Positions 1 through 7,347 of a stretch of 23,874 nucleotides of DNA are shown piece by piece. Each line of letters starts with the position of its first letter. Position 1 is the first letter of the stretch. A program made the translations under genes and the position numbers. The DNA is from Chloroflexota bacterium. Its GTDB lineage: Bacteria > Chloroflexota > Dehalococcoidia > SM23-28-2 > RBG-16-64-32. Below the pieces are notes generated by a model that saw only the letters and a list, made by a program, of their open reading frames with translations, was not told the DNA's origin and made no database searches. The DNA is taken from NCBI GenBank assembly GCA_022565075.1, contig JADFKG010000009.1, positions 1-23,874 of the forward strand. Reading direction: 5' to 3'.

Positions 1-597
1 ACTTACGTCGACAACGACGACCTGACTGAGACCGACCACATTATTGGCTTCGGATTTGGGTTCGTACTTGAGGTGGCGCTTGTGGCGCTCGCCTTCCACT
101 TCGCCGTGCGGAAGTATAAGGGGTCGTGGCGCTCGCTTGGGTTCCGGCGGCCCGTGGACATGCGCTGGTGGTTCCCGCTGGCGATTCTCGGTGGCTCCTT
201 CGCCACGATCTGGGTCTGGGTAGGGCTGCTCTACGCGCTGGGCATCGCGCCGGATTCCAACATCCCGGAGAACGTCTACGACTTCGCGATACCAGTGATC
301 ATGCTGGGCCTGCTCACGGTAATAGTCGCGCCGTTCGCCGAGGAGGTGTTCTTCCGGGCGTTTCTCTTCCAGGGAGTCGCGAAGCGGTGGGGCATGTGGG
401 CCGGCATCGGTTTCAGCGCTTTCATCTTCGGTCTCTCCCACGCCGGCGCGCCGGAATCGTGGCTGCTGCTGCCGGCGATCGCCGCGATCGGCGCCATCTT
501 CGCCTGGGGATTCGCCAAGTCGCGGTCGATCTACCCATCGCTGTTCGCGCACGTTATCTTCAACAGCGTGAGCTTCGTAGTGGGGTTCACGGCATGA
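1..597 (+). CDS. CPBP family intramembrane metalloprotease (5'-truncated by window)
   Basis: The frame is open from the first base, so the N-terminus lies outside the window and 198 residues are visible. The protein is hydrophobic with several membrane segments. It carries the CPBP (CAAX protease / bacteriocin-processing, Abi) signature: an EEVFFRAFLFQ block (EExxxR), then FGLSH (FxxxH), then HVIFN (HxxxN) near the C-terminus. In this family these residues form the active site within the membrane. The substrate cannot be told from sequence; relatives process prenylated proteins or peptides or confer bacteriocin immunity. Its stop overlaps the trpA start by four bases (ATGA), so the two are probably co-transcribed and translationally coupled, although no functional link to tryptophan synthesis is known. 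Confidence 0.88.
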   Translation, partial: TYVDNDDLTETDHIIGFGFGFVLEVALVALAFHFAVRKYKGSWRSLGFRRPVDMRWWFPLAILGGSFATIWVWVGLLYALGIAPDSNIPENVYDFAIPVIMLGLLTVIVAPFAEEVFFRAFLFQGVAKRWGMWAGIGFSAFIFGLSHAGAPESWLLLPAIAAIGAIFAWGFAKSRSIYPSLFAHVIFNSVSFVVGFTA

Positions 598-1403
598 AGC
601 CGGGCCGCATCGAGGAGACGTTCGCGCGCCTGAAGGCCGAAGGGCGGACGGGGTTCGTCGCCTTTCTCACCGTCGGCTACCCGGACGTCGAGGCGACGCT
701 GCGGATCGTGCCGGCGCTGATAGAGGGCGGCGCAGACGTGATCGAGCTCGGTATTCCGTTCTCGGACCCGCTGGCGGAGGGCCCGACGATCCAGAAGGCT
801 TCGTTCCACGCGCTTGAGCAGGGCGTGACTGTCGCGACGTGCCTCGACGTGGTGCGGAAGCTGCGCGATAGCGGCGTCGAGGCGCCGATCGTGCCGATGG
901 GCTACTACAACCCGCTCATGGCCTATGGGGTTGAGCGCTTCACGAAAGACGCGGCAGAGGCGGGCGTGGACGGCCTGATCATCGTCGACCTGCCGCCGGA
1001 GGAGTCGGACGAGATGCTGGCGGCCTGTGAGGCGGCTGGCCTGCGGCTGATCTACCTCGTTGCGCCGACGAGCACGGAAGAGCGCATACGGGAAGTGGCC
1101 AGGCGGGCATCGGGGTTCGTGTACTGCGTTAGCGTGACGGGAGTGACCGGGGCGCGGGACGAAATCGCCCCAGGACTCGCTGAGTTTGTCGGACGTGTGC
1201 GAAGCGCCACAAACTTGCCAATAGCTGTGGGATTTGGTATATCTCTGCCTAAGCATTTCGAAGCCGTCGCCCGTATAGCGGACGCGGCGGTTATCGGAAG
1301 CGCGATTATCGACGAGATCGCTCGCAGCGATCCGTCGGAGCAATCGGAGAGGCTGAAAAGTTATGCAGAGGTGGTCACCGGCCGACGGGGAACAGCTGCG
1401 TAG
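594..1403 (+). CDS. trpA: Tryptophan synthase alpha chain
   Basis: A 269-residue TIM barrel of normal family length. TrpA cleaves indole-3-glycerol phosphate to indole and glyceraldehyde 3-phosphate and passes indole to TrpB; no trpB is in this window. The family block ELGIPFSDPLAEGPTIQ is at residues 51-67. Glu51 matches catalytic Glu49 of the enteric enzyme. The position of catalytic Asp60 is Glu62 here, a conservative but notable change. GYYNPL, the flexible-loop region and the phosphate-binding VGFGIS and IGSAI segments are all present. The ATG overlaps the upstream stop as ATGA. The downstream aroH and DAHP synthase genes point to an aromatic amino acid operon. Confidence 0.96.
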   Translation: MKPGRIEETFARLKAEGRTGFVAFLTVGYPDVEATLRIVPALIEGGADVIELGIPFSDPLAEGPTIQKASFHALEQGVTVATCLDVVRKLRDSGVEAPIVPMGYYNPLMAYGVERFTKDAAEAGVDGLIIVDLPPEESDEMLAACEAAGLRLIYLVAPTSTEERIREVARRASGFVYCVSVTGVTGARDEIAPGLAEFVGRVRSATNLPIAVGFGISLPKHFEAVARIADAAVIGSAIIDEIARSDPSEQSERLKSYAEVVTGRRGTAA

Positions 1404-1533
1404 GGCCGTTCCGGCTCGTCAAGCGACGAGTCACGTCGGCCGTATCTATGAGGCTGGCTCTCGGGCTGGCATCTTTAGCGCCCGCTAGGCAGTCGGTGCA
1501 GGCCGGCCCGCGGCGGGCCGGGAGACAGTCGGC
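1404..1533 (+). promoter_or_regulatory. trpA-aroH intergenic leader with hairpin abutting the aroH ribosome binding site
   Basis: This 130-base gap contains a small stem-loop (CTCGTC/GACGAG, 1415-1430) and a perfect 9-bp inverted repeat (1503-1511 with 1513-1521, one central base). The right arm of the second ends at the first G of the GGAG that serves as the aroH Shine-Dalgarno (1521-1524, nine bases before the ATG). The stem would partly mask the ribosome site and could damp aroH translation. There is no U-run to make it a terminator and no convincing leader peptide rich in Trp, Phe or Tyr codons. A regulatory role is inference. Confidence 0.3.
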
Positions 1534-1905
1534 ATGCTGGTAAGAGGCGTCAGGGGCGCGACCACAATAGAGGCCAACACAGTCGAGGCAGTCCTCGAGG
1601 CCACGCGGGAACTCCTCTCCGCCATGGTGGAGGCCAACGATATCGACGCTGAGTACGTTGCGTCAGCGTTCTTCACCACCACACCAGATGTCAACGCAGA
1701 GTTTCCCGCAGTCGCCGCCCGGGAGATGGGCTGGGAGCACGTGGCGCTGCTCTGCGGACACGAGATGAGCGTCCCCAAGGCGCTGAAGATGTGCCTGAGG
1801 ATTCTCCTCCACGTGAACACCGATAAGCCCGCCAAAGACATCCGGCACATCTACCTGCGGGGCGCCACCGCACTGAGGCCGGACATCGAGAAACAGAACG
1901 ACTGA
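1534..1905 (+). CDS. aroH: Chorismate mutase, AroH type
   Basis: A 123-residue protein collinear with Bacillus subtilis AroH, the monofunctional trimeric chorismate mutase that converts chorismate to prephenate, the branch to Phe and Tyr. It opens with RGVRGATT. Active-site equivalents are Arg7, Cys74, Glu77 (CGHEM), Arg89 (CLR) and Tyr107 (HIYL), matching Arg7/Cys75/Glu78/Arg90/Tyr108 of B. subtilis. Both the length and the C-terminal LRPD segment are typical. It has a GGAG ribosome site nine bases upstream and lies 29 bases before the DAHP synthase gene, so pathway entry and the Phe/Tyr branch step are probably made together as separate proteins rather than as a fusion. Confidence 0.95.
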   Translation: MLVRGVRGATTIEANTVEAVLEATRELLSAMVEANDIDAEYVASAFFTTTPDVNAEFPAVAAREMGWEHVALLCGHEMSVPKALKMCLRILLHVNTDKPAKDIRHIYLRGATALRPDIEKQND

Positions 1906-1934
1906 CGTAGCCGTCAGGCAAGGGAGTCGAAGCA

Positions 1935-2990
1935 ATGATTGTAGTGATGAAAACTGGAGCAACCGAAGAGCAGATCGCCGGCGTGCGGAAGGCGATCAAG
2001 GAGCTCGGGTTCAAGGACCACCCCATCCTCGGCGAGGAGCGGTCCGTGGTCGCCGTGCTGGGCCACGTCTACCCGGAGCTGGTGGACGAGCTGGGCGTGC
2101 TGGACGGAGTCGACTCGGTCGTGCGCATCAGCAAGCCGTTCAAGCTGGCCAGTCGCGAGGTGAACCCGTTCAACACCGTCATCCGCGTCGGCGACGTCTC
2201 GATCGGCGATGGCAACGTCGTGGTGATGGCCGGCCCGTGCTCTGTGGACACCGAAGAGAACGTGATGACGACGGCCCGCGCGGTCCGCGCCGCCGGTGGG
2301 CATATCCTGCGCGGCGGCGCGTTCAAGCCGCGCTCCAGCCCCTACGCCTTCCGCGGACACGGCGAGAAGGGCCTCAAGATGCTGGCCGCCGCGCGAGATG
2401 AGACTGGCCTGCCGGTCATCACCGAGGTGATGGACGCGCGGGACGTGGAACTGGTCGCGAAGTACGCGGACATTCTGCAAATCGGCGCGCGCAACATGCA
2501 AAACTTCACGCTGCTGGACGAGGTCGGCAAGGCGGCCCGGCCAGTGATGCTCAAGCGCGGCCTTTCGGGAACGATCGAGGAGTGGCTGCTGGCGGCGGAG
2601 TACATCCTGTCGCACGGCAACCGCGACGTGATCCTCTGCGAGCGCGGCATCCGCACCTACGAGACCGCGACGCGGAACACGTTCGATGTCAGCGCGATCC
2701 CGCTGGTCAAGCGCTTGTCGCACCTGCCGATAATCGGTGATCCGAGCCACGCCACCGGCGCCTGGTACCTGGTGGAGCCGGTTGCCCTGGCGGCGATCGC
2801 GGCGGGCGCCGACGGACTGATGATCGAGGTGCACCCGGAGCCGGACCACGCGCTGTCTGACGGCGCGCAGTCGCTGACGCCGAAGAACTTCGCGAAGCTG
2901 GTCGAACGAACGCGGACGCTGGCGCAGGCGCTGGGCCGTGATCTGGCGCCGACTGGCGCGACCGCGGAGAAGGCGCGCAAGGCGAGCTAG
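1935..2990 (+). CDS. aroF: 3-deoxy-7-phosphoheptulonate (DAHP) synthase, type I-beta with N-terminal ACT-like domain
   Basis: 351 residues. The enzyme condenses phosphoenolpyruvate and erythrose 4-phosphate, the first step of the shikimate pathway. Residues 1-70 are the ferredoxin-like (ACT-like) regulatory domain of the Thermotoga-type enzymes, which in that group mediates feedback inhibition by Tyr or Phe. The barrel follows, with GPCS (Cys102), KPRSSPYAF (131-139), GDPSHATG (His272), MIEVHP (Glu298) and LSDGAQSL (Asp309). Cys102, His272, Glu298 and Asp309 are the metal ligands and fall at the numbering I know for the Thermotoga maritima protein. AGGGAG lies upstream of the ATG. It is the last gene before a strong hairpin, so it probably ends the operon. 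The aroF symbol is used loosely for this class. Confidence 0.95.
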   Translation: MIVVMKTGATEEQIAGVRKAIKELGFKDHPILGEERSVVAVLGHVYPELVDELGVLDGVDSVVRISKPFKLASREVNPFNTVIRVGDVSIGDGNVVVMAGPCSVDTEENVMTTARAVRAAGGHILRGGAFKPRSSPYAFRGHGEKGLKMLAAARDETGLPVITEVMDARDVELVAKYADILQIGARNMQNFTLLDEVGKAARPVMLKRGLSGTIEEWLLAAEYILSHGNRDVILCERGIRTYETATRNTFDVSAIPLVKRLSHLPIIGDPSHATGAWYLVEPVALAAIAAGADGLMIEVHPEPDHALSDGAQSLTPKNFAKLVERTRTLAQALGRDLAPTGATAEKARKAS

Positions 2991-3018
2991 CCAGTCGAGT
3001 AAGCAAGTGCTTGAAGGC

Positions 3019-3048
3019 AGCGGGGGCGCGGCATTTCGCGCCCCCGCT
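3019..3048 (+). terminator. Strong stem-loop after the aromatic operon
   Basis: A perfect 12-bp GC-rich stem (3019-3030 pairs with 3037-3048) with a six-base loop GCATTT, 28 bases after the DAHP synthase stop. It lacks the following U-run of a classical intrinsic terminator. Position and stability suggest transcript ending or 3'-end protection before scpA. Confidence 0.65.
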
Positions 3049-3063
3049 GGCGTTGCGGCACCG

Positions 3064-3069
3064 TATAAT
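3064..3069 (+). promoter_or_regulatory. -10 box for scpA
   Basis: A perfect TATAAT follows the terminator hairpin. No good -35 is visible at 16-18 bases upstream. The expected transcription start, about seven bases on, coincides with the GTG at 3076. Confidence 0.6.
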
Positions 3070-3075
3070 TGAGCT

Positions 3076-3927
3076 GTGAAGAGCAGGATCGCTACGAAAA
3101 ACAGTAAAAAGGCTAAGCAGTTAAGCAAATCCTCTTGGCAAGAGGCCTTCGCCCTGTCTATCATGGGTGAGATGGTGCAGATCCAGGTTCAAGGCTTCGA
3201 AGGGCCGATCGACCTTCTCCTGGAGCTGATCGACCGTGAGGAACTGGACATAACTAAGCTGTCGTTGGCAGAGGTCACAGCCCAGTACTGGCAGGAGCTC
3301 GAAAACAACGGCGACCTCGATGCCGACGCCCTGGCGGAATTCATTAGCGTTGGTTCGAAGCTCATGTACATCAAGTCGAACGCGCTGCTGCCCAGCGCCG
3401 AGCCACCGCCGGGCGACCTGGACCAGCGCATCGAGGAGACGGCGGCCGACCTCACGGTGGCGCTGGAGGAGCACCGCCGCTTCCGCGACGCCGTCGACCT
3501 CTTTCGTCAGCTTGAGGAGGAAGGCCGCCGCACGTTCGCGCGCACGGCGCCGCCGAAGAACGTGCCGATGCCGCCGGGCCTGGAAGGCGTGACGCTGGAC
3601 AACCTGCTGAGTGCGGTCAAGGACGCGCTCGCCAGCCGCCCTGTCGAGAACGACGAAGAGGCCGTGATCCACGTCGAGCCGGTGACGGTGGCGGAGAAGA
3701 GCGATGAGATTTCGGAGAAGCTGTCGCGCAAGGGCGGACGTCTGCCGTTTCGTCCGCTGCTCAAGGCTTGCCAGACGCGGACGGAGATTGTTGCGCTGTT
3801 CCTGGCGGTCCTGGAGTTGATCAAGGGCGGCGGCCTCTGGGCCGAGCAGGAAGAGGCGTTCGGCGAGATCCACCTGATCGACACGGCGGCTGAAGCGGAG
3901 GCGGCAGTGGAACCGGCGAGCTCCTAG
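3076..3927 (+). CDS. scpA: Segregation and condensation protein A (kleisin)
   Basis: ScpA bridges the SMC dimer heads with ScpB for chromosome compaction and segregation. The N-terminal kleisin block QGFEGPIDLLLELIDREELD, the central acidic coil and the C-terminal winged-helix segment (from about RLPFRPLLKACQTRTEI to GEIHLID) are present. The start is uncertain. GTG 3076 lies exactly at the predicted +1 of the upstream TATAAT and gives 283 residues, with a Lys-rich extension of about 30 residues not usual in ScpA. ATG 3163 or 3172 gives 254 or 251 residues, the normal size, but then 3076-3162 would be a leader; its codons (AAA, TTA, AGT) are unlike those of the rest of the gene and it holds a small hairpin (3131-3145). 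No scpB is in the window. The gene is convergent with the helicase gene. Confidence 0.93.
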   Translation: MKSRIATKNSKKAKQLSKSSWQEAFALSIMGEMVQIQVQGFEGPIDLLLELIDREELDITKLSLAEVTAQYWQELENNGDLDADALAEFISVGSKLMYIKSNALLPSAEPPPGDLDQRIEETAADLTVALEEHRRFRDAVDLFRQLEEEGRRTFARTAPPKNVPMPPGLEGVTLDNLLSAVKDALASRPVENDEEAVIHVEPVTVAEKSDEISEKLSRKGGRLPFRPLLKACQTRTEIVALFLAVLELIKGGGLWAEQEEAFGEIHLIDTAAEAEAAVEPASS

Positions 3928-3947
3928 GCGGTTCCGGGCAATCAAAC

Positions 3948-3970
3948 AGGCCGGGCGTTAAGCCCGGCCT
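3948..3970. terminator. Bidirectional terminator hairpin between scpA and helicase genes
   Basis: A 9-bp GC-rich stem (3948-3956 with 3962-3970) and five-base loop in the 65-base gap between two converging genes. Short flanking CAAACA/TGTTTG arms extend the symmetry and give modest T-rich tails on both strands. It probably serves both transcripts. Confidence 0.7.
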
Positions 3971-3992
3971 TCATGTTTGGTTCGCGACGCGG

Positions 3993-5246
3993 CTACGCGC
4001 GAGCGAGGCGGCGACCGCCGCGACGGCGCCCGAAGCGTGAACCGCCGCCGAACTTCTTCGGCTTGCTGTTCTGGGGTTCCGTCCGAGCCTGCTTGTGCAG
4101 CGGTTCGTGGCTGCGTGCTCCGTTGCCGCTGTTTTCGGAGCCGGGAGCGGGGATGCGTGGCAGCTTGACGCCGAGCTTGCGCTCGATCTCGTGCCACTTC
4201 GACAGATCCGTCGCTGTCACGAGCGTGATCGCCTGGCCGGAGCGGCCCATGCGGCCGGTGCGGCCGATGCGGTGCGTCATAAGGTCGGCAGTGTCCGGCA
4301 CGTCGAAGTTGATGACGCGGGCGATGTGCAGCACGTCGAGGCCACGGGCGGCGACGTTCGTGGCGACGAGCACGTCGGACTTACCCTCCCGAAAGCGGCC
4401 CAGCGCGCGGTCACGCTGATTCTGGCCCAGGTTCCCCTCCAGCACTGACACCTGGAAGCCCTGATTGATCAGCTTCCGGCCGAGGTTGCGGACGCCGTGC
4501 TTCGTGCGGCCGAAGACGAGTGTCGTGCCGTCCAGCGGCTGCCTCAGCAGCTTGATCAGGACCTGGAACTTGTCCTGGCGGAAGACGTCCATCACGACCT
4601 GCTCGATGTCGAGTGCGGACTCCTGGTCCTTGGAGGAGATGATTTCCGGGTTGATCTGGTGCTTGCTTGCGATCTTGTGAACCCAGTCTGGCGTCGTTGC
4701 CGAGAACAGGGCGGTGAGGCGATCCTTTGGCGTGCCGGAGATGATGCGCTCAACGTCTGGCGCGAAGCCACGGTCGAGCATCTCGTCGGCCTCGTCGAGG
4801 ATGAGCAAGCGCAGCTGTTCCATCCGCAGGCTGCGGCGGCGCATGTGATCCAGCACACGGCCGGGCGTGCCGACGACGACGTGGCTGCCTCGGCGCAGGG
4901 CAGTCTCCTGTGGCCCGTACGAGACGCCGCCGTAAAGGAGCGTCACGCGGAGACCAGAGCCTTTGCTCACGTCGCTGAGGACGGAGCCGACCTGGCGCGC
5001 CAATTCACGCGTGGGGGTGAGGACGAGCGCCTGCACTTCGCTTCGCAGGGGATCGCAGTGCTCCATGATGGGGAGCGCGAAGGCCAGGGTTTTGCCGGAG
5101 CCGGTCTGGGCCTGGGCGATGATGTCTCGTTTTTCGAGGAGGATGGGGATCGATTGGGCCTGGATAGGCGTTGGTGTGTGGATGTCCATCCGCTCCAGCG
5201 CCTTCAGGCTGGATTCGCGGAGGGCATAGTCAGAGAACTTGGGCAA
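3993..5246 (-). CDS. DEAD-box ATP-dependent RNA helicase
   Basis: 417 residues with all core motifs: Q motif (PTPIQ, Gln29), AQTGSGKT (46-53), PTRELA (78-83), TPGR (127-130), DEAD (151-154), SAT (182-184), ARGLD (300-304) and HRIGRTGR (325-332). A low-complexity basic tail (about 370-417) ends in Gly/Arg-rich sequence of the RNA-binding kind. Such proteins (CshA/RhlE group) unwind RNA in ribosome assembly, mRNA decay and cold adaptation; the exact subgroup is unclear. I chose the TTG at 5246 because the next in-frame Met (residue 20) would cut into the Q-motif helix, and an AAGGA lies 11 bases upstream. It converges on scpA and has its own promoter and a palindrome upstream. Confidence 0.94.
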   Translation of the reverse strand: MPKFSDYALRESSLKALERMDIHTPTPIQAQSIPILLEKRDIIAQAQTGSGKTLAFALPIMEHCDPLRSEVQALVLTPTRELARQVGSVLSDVSKGSGLRVTLLYGGVSYGPQETALRRGSHVVVGTPGRVLDHMRRRSLRMEQLRLLILDEADEMLDRGFAPDVERIISGTPKDRLTALFSATTPDWVHKIASKHQINPEIISSKDQESALDIEQVVMDVFRQDKFQVLIKLLRQPLDGTTLVFGRTKHGVRNLGRKLINQGFQVSVLEGNLGQNQRDRALGRFREGKSDVLVATNVAARGLDVLHIARVINFDVPDTADLMTHRIGRTGRMGRSGQAITLVTATDLSKWHEIERKLGVKLPRIPAPGSENSGNGARSHEPLHKQARTEPQNSKPKKFGGGSRFGRRRGGRRLARA

Positions 5247-5310
5247 AAAGGAGGTTCCTTTCCTGTGTGGGTGGGGAAGTACGCGAGTGTTTAAGCGAGC
5301 GAAATTCCAA

Positions 5311-5354
5311 ACTTAGCTTTTGCTAAGTATAACCTAGCACTCTGCCATGGGCAA
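5311..5354 (-). promoter_or_regulatory. Helicase promoter with palindrome overlapping -10 and start site
   Basis: On the minus strand TTGCCC (5349-5354) and TATACT (5326-5331) are separated by 17 bases, predicting transcription from about 5319 and a leader of about 70 bases. A perfect inverted repeat, ACTTAGCTTTTGCTAAGT (7-bp arms, 4-base centre, 5311-5328), covers the end of the -10 and the start site. It could be an operator for a dimeric repressor, or a hairpin near the 5' end of the mRNA. Confidence 0.6.
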
Positions 5355-5388
5355 TTCCGCCCGCTGGCGGCTTTCCTACGCCATCTCG

Positions 5389-5394
5389 TAAACT
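5389..5394 (+). promoter_or_regulatory. -10 box for the URO-D family gene
   Basis: TAAACT, eleven bases before the first base of the ATG at 5405. This predicts a start near 5401 and a leader of about four bases. No good -35 is visible. Confidence 0.45.
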
Positions 5395-5404
5395 TACTGT
5401 CGCA

Positions 5405-6397
5405 ATGACGGCCAACATGACCAAGAACGACCGCGTTGAAGCTGCGCTCAAGGGTGACGACGTCGATCGCGTTCCCGTATCGGCGTGGTGGCACGATTAC
5501 GTGCGCGAGTGGTCAGCCGCCGACCTGGCGGAGACGACGCTTGAGGCCTATCGGGAGTATGACTGGGATTTTGTGAAGGTGAACCCGCGGTTCTGCTACT
5601 ACGCCGAGCCCTGGGGCACCGATTACACGCGCTACAGCGACCGTATGCCGGAACCGAAGACGATCGCCGTGCAAGACGCTTCCGGCCTGCCGAAGATCAA
5701 GGCGGTTGACGGAACCGCCGGCGCCTTCGCGGAGCAGCTGGAGTCGCTCGAGCTGATCGCCAGCGGCCTCGACGGAGAGGCGCCGTTCGTCCAGACGGTG
5801 TTCAGCCCGCTGGCCGTACTGTCTCGCATCACCGGCTCCACCCCGGCTGTGCAGCAGATGATCCAGGAGGCCCCGGAGGCGCTTGAAGAGGCGCTAGGCG
5901 CGATCACCGAGACGATCGGTGTTTACGCCGAGGCTTGCCTGGACGCCGGCGCGTCCGGCATCTTCTACGCCGCCGTTGAGTGGGGCTCGTCCGAGTTCAT
6001 CTCCGGCGCGGACTACGACCGCTTCGGCCGGCCCTACGACGAGAAGATACTGGAGGCGGTGGCGGTGGCGCCGTTCAACGTGCTTCACGTCTGTCGCAAC
6101 AACAACCACCTGCCGCGGCTGCTGGACTACTCTGTCGCGGCGTTCCACTGGGACGCGCGCGGCGAGGCCAACCCCTCGCTCGCCGACATCCGGGCACTGA
6201 CCGACCGCGCTCTCATGGGCGGTGTCGATTACAGGCGGACGATGCGCCGCGGCGGCCCCGCCGACGTTGGCACGGAGGCCGCCGAAGCGCTGGACGAGAC
6301 CGGAGGCCGGCGGTTCCTGCTGGCGCCGAACTGCTCGATCGACCCCACGTCGCCGGAGCAGAACCTGTTCGCGCTGGTCGAGGCGGTGCTGGCGTGA
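5405..6397 (+). CDS. Uroporphyrinogen decarboxylase (URO-D) superfamily protein, methyltransferase-like
   Basis: 330 residues with the URO-D/CmuA/MtaA barrel layout: an early RVPVSAWWH strand, GIFYAAVEWGS, and a late LLAPNCSIDP. True HemE has an N-terminal RQAGRY-type motif, which is absent. Instead there is LHVC (His228, Cys230) and a later Cys310, matching the HxC...C zinc site of the methylcobamide:thiol methyltransferases (MtaA, MtbA group). A methyl transfer role is therefore more likely than heme synthesis, but the substrate is unknown and no corrinoid protein gene is nearby. An internal ATG at 5417 is an alternative start. The stop overlaps the ribF start (GTGA), so the two are coupled. 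Confidence 0.82.
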   Translation: MTANMTKNDRVEAALKGDDVDRVPVSAWWHDYVREWSAADLAETTLEAYREYDWDFVKVNPRFCYYAEPWGTDYTRYSDRMPEPKTIAVQDASGLPKIKAVDGTAGAFAEQLESLELIASGLDGEAPFVQTVFSPLAVLSRITGSTPAVQQMIQEAPEALEEALGAITETIGVYAEACLDAGASGIFYAAVEWGSSEFISGADYDRFGRPYDEKILEAVAVAPFNVLHVCRNNNHLPRLLDYSVAAFHWDARGEANPSLADIRALTDRALMGGVDYRRTMRRGGPADVGTEAAEALDETGGRRFLLAPNCSIDPTSPEQNLFALVEAVLA

Positions 6398-7347
6398 CCG
6401 TGTCGCTGGCGCGACGCGAGCTGCAGCGGATCGCCCCCGGGCGGCCCTCGGCCGTCACGGTCGGTGTCTTCGATGGCGTTCATCGCGGGCATCGCCACCT
6501 GGTGGCTGGGCTGATCGAGGAAGCTCGCCGGGAGAGTCTGGCGTCGGTTGCGATCACGTTCAACCCGCATCCCCGCACGGTCCTGCGGCCGGGCGCGGCC
6601 ATCACCTACCTCACCTCGCTCGAGGAGCGCGTCGAGCTGCTACAGTCGCTGGGACTGGACGCCGTCGGTGTGCTGGCGTTTACTTCGGAGCTCGCCCAGC
6701 TGGAGCCGCGGGAGTTTCTCGGCCTGCTCGTGGACGAGTTGGGCATGCGCCTTCTGATGGTTGGGCCGGACTTCACGTTCGGGCGCAACCGCGCCGGGAC
6801 GGTCGAGGTCAGCCGTGAGATCGGCGAGAAGCTGGGCTTTCGGGTAGAGGTCGCCTCGATGCTGGATGAAGGTGGCGAAAAGGTCGGTTCGACGGCCGTG
6901 CGCCAGGCGCTTGCCAAAGGCGACGTCAGCCGGGTGGCGCAGCTGCTGGGCCGGCCGTTCTCTCTGCGCGGTCCCGTCATCGAGGGCGACAAACGGGGTC
7001 GCGAGCTGGGCTTCCCGACGGCGAACATCGCGATCGGCCTCGACCACGCGCTGCCAGCGTACGGTATCTACGTTTCGCGGGCCTACGTGCGCGAGACAGC
7101 CTACGAGGCTTGCACGTCCATCGGCGTGCGGCCGACGTTTGAAGGCGACGAGAAGCCCACAGTAGAGGCGTTCATCCTGGACTTCGACGGCGACGTCTAC
7201 GGCGAGGAGCTGCGGATCGAGCTGCTGGAGCGGCTGCGCGGCGAGGAGCGCTTCGAGAGCGCGGACGAGCTGGTAGCGCAGATGCACAAGGACATCGAGC
7301 AGACGCGACGCTACTTCCGCTCGCACGGTGACATGGCGGATGCCTGA
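6394..7347 (+). CDS. ribF: Bifunctional riboflavin kinase / FAD synthetase
   Basis: 317 residues, normal for RibF. It phosphorylates riboflavin to FMN and adenylates FMN to FAD. The N-terminal nucleotidyltransferase domain has GVFDGVHRGH (24-33), FNPHPR (56-61), GPDFTFGRNRAGT (124-136) and STAVRQAL (166-173). The C-terminal kinase domain (about 185-310) has RGRELGFPTAN (201-211) and the SIGVRPTF block (242-249). The start is GTG 6394, overlapping the previous stop by four bases; GTG 6400 is possible. It is followed by tyrS with an 8-base overlap. Confidence 0.95.
   Translation: MTVSLARRELQRIAPGRPSAVTVGVFDGVHRGHRHLVAGLIEEARRESLASVAITFNPHPRTVLRPGAAITYLTSLEERVELLQSLGLDAVGVLAFTSELAQLEPREFLGLLVDELGMRLLMVGPDFTFGRNRAGTVEVSREIGEKLGFRVEVASMLDEGGEKVGSTAVRQALAKGDVSRVAQLLGRPFSLRGPVIEGDKRGRELGFPTANIAIGLDHALPAYGIYVSRAYVRETAYEACTSIGVRPTFEGDEKPTVEAFILDFDGDVYGEELRIELLERLRGEERFESADELVAQMHKDIEQTRRYFRSHGDMADA

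Noticed and set aside
126..593. Long N-terminal extension of trpA in its reading frame
   Set aside because: It overlaps the CPBP protease coding frame, which has clear family motifs; ATG 594 gives the normal TrpA start.
1448..1543. 31-codon open frame in the trpA-aroH gap as an attenuator leader peptide
   Set aside because: It has no ribosome site, no run of Trp, Phe or Tyr codons, and no terminator with a U-run follows it.
5405..6397. HemE (heme biosynthesis) assignment
   Set aside because: The N-terminal HemE signature is missing, and the zinc-type His/Cys pattern points to the methyltransferase branch.
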